Origin: Opitutales bacterium
GTDB lineage: Bacteria; Verrucomicrobiota; Verrucomicrobiia; Opitutales; JABSRG01
DNA: 64,000 nucleotides
NCBI GenBank assembly: GCA_028280845.1
Contig: JANQKZ010000049.1
Span: 1 to 64,000, forward strand
Direction of reading: 5' to 3'
Shown: in pieces, positions 39,437-47,656 of the stretch
Layout of the letters: each line of letters begins with the position of its first letter
How positions within the stretch are numbered: the first letter of the stretch is position 1
The notes under the pieces: model-generated
The model's input: the letters and a program-made list of their open reading frames with translations, nothing else
What the model was told of the DNA's origin: nothing
Databases searched by the model: none
Program-made: the position numbers and the translations under genes

Positions 39437-40696
39437 CTATTCCACTTTCCAGACGTTAAGCCGCAGGATCGTCGACCTCCACCTTCGCGTACTTTTTGGA
39501 GATCGGACCAACATAACGGTTTGGCCGATGAACTTGGCGCCATCAGGATCCGGGGCATTCCGGTCTAATACAAAATAAGAGCCACTCGGTAGGCTACCGC
39601 CACCCGAACCGGGATCACCTTTCGGTCCTTGTGGACCCATGGGCCCAACCGGGCCAACCGGGCCGGCAACCCCCTGGGGCCCTGCCGGGCCTTGAATCCC
39701 GGCTATACCCTGGGGGCCTTGTGGACCTTCAGGGCCCGTTGCTCCTGGAGTTCCGGGCAATCCTTGTGGACCAGCCGGACCTTGCGGACCAACCTGCCCG
39801 GGACCCCCTTGTCCAAATTCAAAGATATCCAGAATGGTATTACCGGACACCAGGTATAGACGCTGGGCGCTCAAGTTAAGGTAGCTGCCAGATAGAGACG
39901 TAGTCTGAAGACTCAAACTGTTTCCCCCACCAAAGGAGACTGGCAGTAATTGGCCATCCTCAACCCCGAGGAGTAGCTCCTGGGAAAAGGAATTTAGATA
40001 CTCTCCGGACAGCGTGATTACGGAATCCCCAGTGGTCGGATCGGCCTGCAGGTTTACCGCAACGATCTGCCCGGGAAGGCCTCCACCACTTACTTCTAAG
40101 CCATTCACAGTAAAGGCCAACAGGGTGGGCCCAAAGCGAACATCGGGTGATAGAGAAGTGCCCAGGTTGTCTGCGGTCCAGGACAAACTGGCCTGCATCC
40201 CCGCAGGTATGGTGGTGGGTAACGGATTATTCGGATCGGAATTCGGGAAAACCAGGCTCAGCGTAACCAGATGTGAATCCCCGGCACTATCTGCTACCTG
40301 AAATTCAACCATGATATCTCCCAGGTTCCGCTGAATGCGTACCTGGGACGCCGTCAGGGCAAGGGCACCCCCTGGAACAGGCAATCCCGTAATCGCAGCC
40401 ACACCGACAACGGTAACATCATAGATTTCGACATCGATCACGCCAGGGAGAGGACCCAAGGGGCCCCCAGGTCCACCGATTGCCTCTCTTACCGTTTGCT
40501 GGTTGATACTGAGCTCGATGAGCGCCTGTCCCGTCTGGCTGGGATCCACGTCCGATACCCAATCAGAGGTGGTGGAATAGTCTACTGTTTGGCCGAAGCA
40601 GAGTCCGGCAAAACCCAACAGGAGAAACAGAGGATTCAATTTCTCCTGGACGCCCCTGAGGGGCATTCTGTCTAGGATACCAGTTATTATATTCAT
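39437..40696 (-). CDS. Secreted collagen-like (Gly-X-Y) repeat protein
   Basis: Signal-like N-terminus; '[70 protein letters not shown]'; possible 3' frameshift. Confidence 0.82.
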   Translation of the reverse strand: MNIITGILDRMPLRGVQEKLNPLFLLLGFAGLCFGQTVDYSTTSDWVSDVDPSQTGQALIELSINQQTVREAIGGPGGPLGPLPGVIDVEIYDVTVVGVAAITGLPVPGGALALTASQVRIQRNLGDIMVEFQVADSAGDSHLVTLSLVFPNSDPNNPLPTTIPAGMQASLSWTADNLGTSLSPDVRFGPTLLAFTVNGLEVSGGGLPGQIVAVNLQADPTTGDSVITLSGEYLNSFSQELLLGVEDGQLLPVSFGGGNSLSLQTTSLSGSYLNLSAQRLYLVSGNTILDIFEFGQGGPGQVGPQGPAGPQGLPGTPGATGPEGPQGPQGIAGIQGPAGPQGVAGPVGPVGPMGPQGPKGDPGSGGGSLPSGSYFVLDRNAPDPDGAKFIGQTVMLVRSPKSTRRWRSTILRLNVWKVE

Positions 40697-40979
40697 GATT
40701 ATTTATTAGGCTAATAATGGATTCTCAATCAGTATTGAGCCCCCTACTCTCTCCCGAATCAACCCTATTGGAAGGCTTCATTAATTTTAACAAATCGTTG
40801 ATTATTAATATTTTATAAATAGATAAAAGACCCCATACCGGCGGCCGGGATACCCCCTGTTTTCCCCGTCATATATGCCCTAAGTCAGAATCGCTCACGC
40901 TTCGGGGCTCTCCCAAACGGGCAACACATTTTCAGATTGCATCCTGTCGGTTTTCCCTCAGTTTATGTCTTTTTCCGTC

Positions 40980-41066
40980 GCCTGGGTGGTGGAATTGGCA
41001 GACACGGTAGACTCAAAATCTACTGCCCGCGAGGGCGTGAGGGTTCGAGTCCCTCCCCAGGTACCA
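40980..41066 (+). tRNA. tRNA-Leu(CAA)
   Basis: GCCTGGG...GTAGA CTCAAAA TCTAC...long variable arm...GAGGGTTCGAGTCCCTCCCCAGGTACCA; encoded CCA. Confidence 0.95.
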
Positions 41067-41340
41067 CCCGTTCCCTCCAGATTTCACTTGGCAAGCAAAT
41101 GGAGTGTTTCGCCGTGGCCCGGCAACCGCCGGACGCAGACGGGCAGGCGAAGGGTTATGGCTTTTGCAAGGCCGAAAGGGTTGCTGGATGAGGCTCGGCC
41201 CCACGAGAATGAAGTTCGACCAAGCGAGCGGAGATGGAGGGCTCGTAGAGTATTCCAAAGGATTCTGCCCACAGATAGACCCAATCCCTCCCCACTTTCA
41301 CTTTCACTTTCACTCCATTGCCCACATACTCATCTGTGCA

Positions 41341-42228
41341 ATGGTCATCGACGCCCACACACACTTTTATCCACCAGAGGTCTCTACGGACCCCAGGACA
41401 TGGGCGATGGAAAGGAGTGAAACCTATTGGGCAAACCTCGTGGCCCCCACCTCCACCCGGTCGCTACAGGATTTTGCAACCCCCGACCAGATGCTCGATC
41501 GAATGGACGAGGCAGGCGTGGATAAAGCCGTGCTCTTAGGCTGGTACTGGGAGAATCAGGGGACCTGCCAGTGGCACAATCAAATCTATGCGGATCTCCT
41601 CAAAGCACACCCGGACCGATTCATTGCCTTTGCTTCCTGTAATCTCTCCGGTGATTGGAGTCCGATTCAATCCAATTTGGAGCGATGCCGGGACCGGGGC
41701 TTTCAGGGGATCGGGGAACTCCACCCCTGGGTCCAGGGTTTCCCCCTCGATTCCGAAAACATGCAGGCTTTACTGGCATGGTGCCGGGAAGCAGGTTGGC
41801 CGGTGAACCTTCATGTGACCGAGCCGGCAGGGCACCCGTATCGCGGAAAAGTGGAAACCCCATTTAACGAGCTCCTGAAAATGGTTACCGACCACCAGGG
41901 CAACCGCTTCATATTGGCCCACTGGGGTGGATTGTTACCCTTCTACGAACTGAATCCCCGACTCAAACAGACCCTGTCCCATGTTTACTACGATACTGCG
42001 GCCTCCCCGCTGCTTTACGACAGGTCTATCTTTCCCAGAGTCCTGAACTTGATAGCGCCTTCACGCATCCTCTGGGGTTCCGATTACCCCCTAAAACTCT
42101 ACCCGGGTTCAAATAAGCCGGCAGATATGGCCACCTTTCTTCTGGAGGTGAAGAATCTGGGCCTTCCCAGGGAGCATCTGGAGGCAATTCTGGGCAATTC
42201 CCTCACCAGACTCCTCGCTTCCCATTAA
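41341..42228 (+). CDS. Amidohydrolase 2 family metal-dependent hydrolase
   Basis: 'MVIDAHTHFYPPEV', 'GIGELHPWVQGF', 'PVNLHVTEPAGHPY', 'FILAHWGGLLPFYE', 'RILWGSDYPLKLYP'. Confidence 0.92.
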   Translation: MVIDAHTHFYPPEVSTDPRTWAMERSETYWANLVAPTSTRSLQDFATPDQMLDRMDEAGVDKAVLLGWYWENQGTCQWHNQIYADLLKAHPDRFIAFASCNLSGDWSPIQSNLERCRDRGFQGIGELHPWVQGFPLDSENMQALLAWCREAGWPVNLHVTEPAGHPYRGKVETPFNELLKMVTDHQGNRFILAHWGGLLPFYELNPRLKQTLSHVYYDTAASPLLYDRSIFPRVLNLIAPSRILWGSDYPLKLYPGSNKPADMATFLLEVKNLGLPREHLEAILGNSLTRLLASH

Positions 42229-42269
42229 GCAAAGGGGCGATTCCTGCTGTCGATTCTACAGATACCCAC

Positions 42270-42301
42270 AAAAAACCCGGCTCTGTTTCCAGAACCGGGT
42301 C
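42270..42301 (-). terminator. Rho-independent terminator for the Cys/Met repeat gene
   Basis: Reverse strand ACCCGGTTCTGgaaaCAGAgCCGGGTTTTTTG. Confidence 0.85.
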
Positions 42302-42375
42302 GAAAGTGTGCTCAGTGAAAGTGAGTGTGTCCGGGTTAATTACCTTTCACCCTCACGTTCACGCCACAAAGTTGA

Positions 42376-43023
42376 TTAGCCTTTGTTATCAGCAGAGGCG
42401 GGCTTGGCGTCAGCCATCTTAGCCAGCTTAGCGGCAGAGGCGGAGCAACCAGCGTCAGCGTGCTTCTTGAGCTTGGCCATCTTTGCCAGTTCGGTAGCGG
42501 AAGCGGAGCAACCCTTAGCTGCATTTTTCTCCAACTGAGCCATCTTGACCTCTACGGAACTCTTCTTCGCGGAGCAGGAGGATCCCGCGTCAGCCATGGT
42601 CATCTTAGCTTTGGAAGCACTGCAGGAGGAACCGGCTTCAGCCATCTTTACTTCAGCTTTGGCCGCGGAGCAGGAGGATCCCGCGTCAGCCATGGTCATC
42701 TTGGCTTTAGAAGCACTGCAGGAAGATCCGGCTTCAGCCATCTTTACTTCAGCTTTTGCCGCGGAGCAGGAAGATCCCGCGTCGGCCATAGTCACTTTGG
42801 CTTTGGCAGCGCTGCAGGAAGATCCGGCGTCAGCCATCTTCACTTCAGCTTTCGCAGCGGAACAGGAATAACCAGCATCAGCCATTTTAGCGACAGAACA
42901 GGAGGATCCGGCGTCAGCCATCTTCACATCAGTTTTAGCGGAGGAACAGGATCCTGCGAAGCTCACAGCAGGAGCAACGGATAATAGGAGGGAGGCAGTA
43001 ACGCCGAGGAGTAATTGTCTCAT
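42376..43023 (-). CDS. Secreted Cys/Met-containing tandem repeat protein of unknown function
   Basis: Signal peptide MRQLLLGVTASLLLSVAPAVSFA; repeats of 16 aa 'MADAGSSCSAAKAEVK' with one Cys each. Confidence 0.88.
   Translation of the reverse strand: MRQLLLGVTASLLLSVAPAVSFAGSCSSAKTDVKMADAGSSCSVAKMADAGYSCSAAKAEVKMADAGSSCSAAKAKVTMADAGSSCSAAKAEVKMAEAGSSCSASKAKMTMADAGSSCSAAKAEVKMAEAGSSCSASKAKMTMADAGSSCSAKKSSVEVKMAQLEKNAAKGCSASATELAKMAKLKKHADAGCSASAAKLAKMADAKPASADNKG
42545..42900 (-). repeat. 48-bp tandem repeats (96-bp superrepeat) within the Cys/Met repeat gene
   Basis: Alternating units MADAGSSCSAAKAEVK / MAEAGSSCSASKAKMT; near-identical at DNA level. Confidence 0.9.
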
Positions 43024-43178
43024 GAGAACGAACGTTGTGGTTTTAGGGTTCAATCAGATTGAAAGCCGATTCGTGGAAAAGTTCCATCAGCTTAAGTCGT
43101 AGGGTGCGAGGCATTGTCTAGATTTATATTCCCAAAAAGTGAAATTATCTTATTTTTTCAATCTAATTTGCCTTATTA

Positions 43179-44207
43179 ATGATGCTTTCCTGGTTTCGAA
43201 ATGGCCAATTTCCTCTTTATTTAGCGCCCATGGCGGGGTTCACCGACCCTGTGTACCGGGAGCTCTGTAAATGCCAGGGAGCAGATGTTTTGGTCAGCGA
43301 GTTTGTTTTAGCGGACTCACTGCTGACCGAAGCGCCAGAAGTCTGGGAAACCATCGATTTCAGCCAGAGTCAACGCCCCATGGGCATCCAGATCTTTGGC
43401 AGCGGCCCTGATATCATGGGCAGAGCTGCCCTCCGCATCGTGGAGCGGCTTCAGCCCGATTTTATTGATCTGAATTTTGGCTGCCCTTCCCATAAGGTGA
43501 CCTGCCGAGATGCAGGGTCTTCCCTGCTAAAAGACCCCTCGAAACTGCAGGCTATCGCCGGACACGTCGCCCAAACCCTTCGTAAAGAAGGAGTTCCCGT
43601 AACCGGAAAAATCCGGATCGGCTGGGATGATCAATCTGTTGTGGCTTTGGAAGTGGCTCAACGCCTTCAGGATGCAGGTATTCAGGCCGTGGCCATTCAT
43701 GGCCGAACCAAAGAACAGGGCTATCGGGGGGATGCCAACTGGGATGTAATCGCAGAGGTCGCTGACCAGGTCTCAATCCCGGTGATCGGCAATGGAAATA
43801 TCGTGAATGCCGCCCAGGTGCAGGCCGTATTAAAAGGAACTGCTATTCAGGGAATTATGATTGGTCGTGCCGCCCTCGGCTACCCATGGATCTTTCGGGA
43901 AATCAAAGCTGCCCTCGCCGGCCAACCTGTCCCTGCCGCCCCTACCCTGGAAGAACGTTGGCAGGTGATTCGAGATTACGCCCAACTATTGCTCGCCCGA
44001 CCCCATCGTGATCGAAAAGCTGGAGATATTCGATGGATGCGCCCGAAGTTGATCAAACTGACAAAAGAGATGAAAGACTGTAGACGCGTCCGCGGGGAAC
44101 TACAGAAGGTATTAACCCTGAATGACTTAAATGAACTCGCCTGTCGACACCTCGCCCATTACGACCTGCCGATCCCCCAAGATTGGTCCACGGCCATGGC
44201 ATCCTGA
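43179..44207 (+). CDS. tRNA-dihydrouridine synthase (DusB-like)
   Basis: 'LAPMAGFTDPVYRELC', 'DLNFGCPSHKVTCRDAGSSLLKDP', 'AIHGRTKEQGYRG', 'IPVIGNGNI', 'GIMIGRAALGYPWIF'. Confidence 0.94.
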   Translation: MMLSWFRNGQFPLYLAPMAGFTDPVYRELCKCQGADVLVSEFVLADSLLTEAPEVWETIDFSQSQRPMGIQIFGSGPDIMGRAALRIVERLQPDFIDLNFGCPSHKVTCRDAGSSLLKDPSKLQAIAGHVAQTLRKEGVPVTGKIRIGWDDQSVVALEVAQRLQDAGIQAVAIHGRTKEQGYRGDANWDVIAEVADQVSIPVIGNGNIVNAAQVQAVLKGTAIQGIMIGRAALGYPWIFREIKAALAGQPVPAAPTLEERWQVIRDYAQLLLARPHRDRKAGDIRWMRPKLIKLTKEMKDCRRVRGELQKVLTLNDLNELACRHLAHYDLPIPQDWSTAMAS

Positions 44208-44275
44208 CTCCTCCCCGCTCCCAGCTCAGAAATTAGACTTTAACCCAAGGCAAACGTTGTTACTAATTAATCATC

Positions 44276-45193
44276 ATGGTTTTACCTCTACTCCGCGGTG
44301 AACCATCCAGGTCGATTCCCCGGGTAAAGGATCCCGGGATTCTCCGGCTATCCTTCCTGGCCTTCCACGACATCGAACGGATGCCCAGCTTTCCCATGGC
44401 CGCCCACTATCGATTACTGGAACATCAACCCGACTTCATCTCCATGTGCGGGATTACGGCGGACCTCCCCCAGGCTGCCGCCCACGCAACATTTCAGGAA
44501 TTTGCAGAGGAACAAAGCTACTACTGGGCGGCTGCACTCGAGCTCTTCGAGGAACGGCAGGCAATCGGGACCTTCCATGTGTTCTTTTCCAAGTTTCCGC
44601 TGAAAGCAGTAAAGGTCATTCCCATTCCTCCGGAATTTGATAGAACTTCCAGCGCGAATCATTCGATCCGGGGGGGAAGGTGTGCGCTGACCACAGAAAT
44701 ACTCTGTGACCAACGGACATTCCATTTTTGCACCACCCGCCTGGAAGATAAAACCGGGCCGGCCGGCCGGGCTCGCCAGATGACAGCCATCATGGAACAG
44801 TGGGCTGATCCAGGGGACCCCGGAGCCATTTATATGGTGATGGGCGGCCTGAATTCCATACTCGTGGATGGCTCAGAGCCTGACGCCCACCCCTCCTTCG
44901 TCGAACACATTGCGGAAACTGAGCCCAAAGCCTTCCTCAACCCCATCACGAGAGAACCACTGTTCGCCGTTTGCGCCCAACGTGGGTTTTCGTGGGATGC
45001 CTTTAATGAGCCCTTCCAGCCAACTTATCATCATCCGGGGATTGCTCGGGATACAAATATCGACTGGATGATTGGAAAGAACCTCGCCCATCAGGTCACC
45101 AAAGTCGATTGCCCCAACCTGTTTACCGAGAGTGAACGGGACGAGGTAGCGGTGGGCCATACGCAAATGCTCGAGCTGAACTGCTGCTCGTGA
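44276..45193 (+). CDS. Divergent endonuclease/exonuclease/phosphatase-fold-like protein
   Basis: 'GGRCALTTEILCDQRTFHFCTTRLEDKTGPAGRARQMTAIMEQW...IYMVMGGLNS' and 'DWMIGKNL' resemble EEP motifs with altered catalytic positions. Confidence 0.55.
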   Translation: MVLPLLRGEPSRSIPRVKDPGILRLSFLAFHDIERMPSFPMAAHYRLLEHQPDFISMCGITADLPQAAAHATFQEFAEEQSYYWAAALELFEERQAIGTFHVFFSKFPLKAVKVIPIPPEFDRTSSANHSIRGGRCALTTEILCDQRTFHFCTTRLEDKTGPAGRARQMTAIMEQWADPGDPGAIYMVMGGLNSILVDGSEPDAHPSFVEHIAETEPKAFLNPITREPLFAVCAQRGFSWDAFNEPFQPTYHHPGIARDTNIDWMIGKNLAHQVTKVDCPNLFTESERDEVAVGHTQMLELNCCS

Positions 45194-45310
45194 AGCGTGG
45201 CAGAACCCACCATGCGGGTGTGCGAAAGGTGAAGCAGCATCCAAAAAAGCTTTGCCGAAGGCTGCAGATAACAGTCACAATTTCTCCCTCAATCGGTCCT
45301 CCTCCCCGTT

Positions 45311-45880
45311 ATGGCAACCTATAACAAGAAACGCGAAGCCCGCCTCAACCGCCACTTAACCGGATCGGTGAGTGTCCCTCTTTTTGATGAAAATGGCATT
45401 CTGGAGGAGATTGAAAAGCTGGAGGAAGATCCCTTCCTACTCCTTCTGGATGGAGTCGAGGACCCCCACAACCTGGGGGCCTGCCTGCGGACCGCAGATG
45501 CCGCTGGAGTCCATGCTGTGATCGCCCCGAAAAAAGGGTCCACCGGGTTAACTGAAACCGTGCGCCGCATCGCTTGCGGTGGAGCCGATCAGGTGCCCTA
45601 CGTTCGCGTTCCCAACCTCAATAATTTCATTCGCCAACTGAAAGATATGAACATCTGGTGCGTCGCCACCTCGGATCGGGGCGAGGATGATTTATACCAA
45701 GCTTCCATGACCGGCCCCCTGGCCCTGATCATGGGAGCTGAAGGCAAAGGGGTCAAACGACTCACCGCCGAATTGAGTGATACTTTGATTCATATTCCGA
45801 TGTTTGGATCGGTGGACTGCCTGAACCTCTCGGTCGCTACAGGGGTGTGCCTTTTCGAAGCCATTCGCCAACGGATTTAA
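45311..45880 (+). CDS. TrmH/SpoU family RNA 2'-O-methyltransferase
   Basis: 'LLLLDGVEDPHNLGACLRTADAAGVHAVI', 'LIMGAEGKGV', 'IPMFGSVDCLNLSVATGVCLFEA'; short N-terminus. Confidence 0.93.
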   Translation: MATYNKKREARLNRHLTGSVSVPLFDENGILEEIEKLEEDPFLLLLDGVEDPHNLGACLRTADAAGVHAVIAPKKGSTGLTETVRRIACGGADQVPYVRVPNLNNFIRQLKDMNIWCVATSDRGEDDLYQASMTGPLALIMGAEGKGVKRLTAELSDTLIHIPMFGSVDCLNLSVATGVCLFEAIRQRI

Positions 45881-46001
45881 GATTAGAAGAATTGTGCTAA
45901 AAATTAAGGCCTATCACTTGAAATAGAGCCGGCCAGAGGCTACCTTCCCCAATTCTCTGTAAGATCGGAGAATGCACACCCACCCACTTCGTTAATTATT
46001 T

Positions 46002-46601
46002 ATGGGCTTTCATTTCAAATCGGACGACGAGCCTTCGGAAACAACTTCCATTCCGGAAATGAAACCTCATGTCTGGGCTCAAGCGATTACCTCCGCCTCC
46101 GATGTGCAATTGAAAGCGCTTTCTCAAATTGTATTGGAAGAGAAACCCGAAAGTTTGATGGTTCAACTGCTTCGCCACCCGGTTTCTCGGATTCAAGATT
46201 TTGCCGCCGATGCACTCTGGAATATCTGGCATCACGAACGGGGGGAGGAAGCCTACCAAGAACTGAACATGGGCTTAGAGGCGTTGAAAAATAAGCAATA
46301 CCGCCAGGCCTTGCAGTTATTCCAAAACACCATGGTCCGCTACCCAGGCTGGGCTGAGCCTATAAATAAAACCGCCACAACCCTATATATGATGGGGTCG
46401 GCCAAAGATAGTCTCGGGTTTTGCAAAGAGGTCGTTCGCCTCAAACCCCACCACTTCGGGGCTTGGAGTGGCATGATCCTCTGTGCTATCCAACTCGAGG
46501 AGTGGGAAGTAGCCAGAGAGGCATTGAAACACTACTGGCGCCTCCAACCCGGCTCCGAGGACGCACGGGAATTTGCCCGCATCCTCGAATCGAAGAGCTA
46601 A
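46002..46601 (+). CDS. TPR-like protein
   Basis: 'EELNMGLEALKNKQYRQALQLFQNTMVRYPGWAEPINKTATTLYMMGSAKDSLGFCKEVVRLKPHHFGAW'-type TPR repeats. Confidence 0.8.
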   Translation: MGFHFKSDDEPSETTSIPEMKPHVWAQAITSASDVQLKALSQIVLEEKPESLMVQLLRHPVSRIQDFAADALWNIWHHERGEEAYQELNMGLEALKNKQYRQALQLFQNTMVRYPGWAEPINKTATTLYMMGSAKDSLGFCKEVVRLKPHHFGAWSGMILCAIQLEEWEVAREALKHYWRLQPGSEDAREFARILESKS

Positions 46602-46648
46602 AGCGAGTTGACTTCCAGTTCCGGATAAATCCGGAATATCGGGAACGC

Positions 46649-47656
46649 ATGTTAAATTCGTTAAAAGCCGGACTCTTCGTCTACTTGCTTTCTGCTGCCG
46701 GGGTCCTCATTGCATCAGTTGCCCCAGGGAATTCCCTGGAACGGGGGGAAATGCCCCCAGTTGTCGCCCAATCGATAGACCCAATCGCTCCAATTGATAA
46801 TTTTTCCCTCAACGAGGTGAAGCAGTTTTACCAGACTCACTTCCAGAATGCGGGAGATCTTCCGGAAATGGAATGGACCGGTCGGGATGACCGGGGAGAA
46901 GCAGGCGACATCTCAGACGCCTTTCGTTCCGCCATCTTAAATCGCATCAATGCCTACCGGGCGTTCTGCGGCTTACCGGCAGATATTGAAATGCTGGAAG
47001 AATGGAATCAGAAGGCGCAGGAGGCTGCGTTCTTGTCCTCACATATGGATTGGGCCACCCACTACATTTCGAGCGAAATCCCTTTTTTTACCAAGGGCGC
47101 CCAGGAAGCCCTCGCCCGCTCCAATGTTCTACTGGGAGAAACGGGCCCACGGGGAATAGACCTGTTCATCGAAGACCGTGGGGCGCAAAACTACGGCGTG
47201 GGTCACCGCCGCTGGATCCTCGACCCATCCAATAAGTACATGGGAGCGGGAGCTGTTCCATTCCGCAGTTATGATCGTCGAGAGGGGCTGGTCCTTTGGG
47301 TCATCGGTGGACAGCGCCCGGTCGAATCGCGCAGAATTGAGCAGGCCGTAGTTTGGCCAACCCCGGGTTTCTTTCCCCTCACCCTCTACCCGGAACGATG
47401 GTCATTTAGTTTCCCGGACGCCGATTTTTCAGAAACGACTATTACGGCCACCTACGACGGAGACCCCGTCGGCATTATCTTGGAGCCCCTCTCAGAGGGG
47501 ATCGCCGAAAACACCCTGGTCTGGCGTTTCCAGAATCTGGCCCGGCTGAAATTGAGAGATGGGGCTCATTTCGTGGTCAACTTGAGTCACATTCAAATCG
47601 GTGATCAGTCCCTGGATTATACCCTGGAGACCACCCTGTTTGACCCGGACTCATGA
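46649..47656 (+). CDS. CAP-domain secreted protein
   Basis: Signal-like N-terminus; 'FRSAILNRINAYRAFCGLPADIEMLEEWNQKAQEAAFLSSHM...GAQNYGVGHRRWILDPSNKYMGAGAVP'. Confidence 0.82.
   Translation: MLNSLKAGLFVYLLSAAGVLIASVAPGNSLERGEMPPVVAQSIDPIAPIDNFSLNEVKQFYQTHFQNAGDLPEMEWTGRDDRGEAGDISDAFRSAILNRINAYRAFCGLPADIEMLEEWNQKAQEAAFLSSHMDWATHYISSEIPFFTKGAQEALARSNVLLGETGPRGIDLFIEDRGAQNYGVGHRRWILDPSNKYMGAGAVPFRSYDRREGLVLWVIGGQRPVESRRIEQAVVWPTPGFFPLTLYPERWSFSFPDADFSETTITATYDGDPVGIILEPLSEGIAENTLVWRFQNLARLKLRDGAHFVVNLSHIQIGDQSLDYTLETTLFDPDS

Noticed and set aside
42545-42900. Possible CRISPR array
   Set aside because: Periodic 48-bp units are contiguous coding repeats with no distinct spacers.
42460-42984. 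174-aa plus-strand repeat ORF opposite the Cys/Met repeat gene
   Set aside because: Repeats are inherited from the coding strand; only the minus strand has a signal peptide, and its terminator is oriented correctly.
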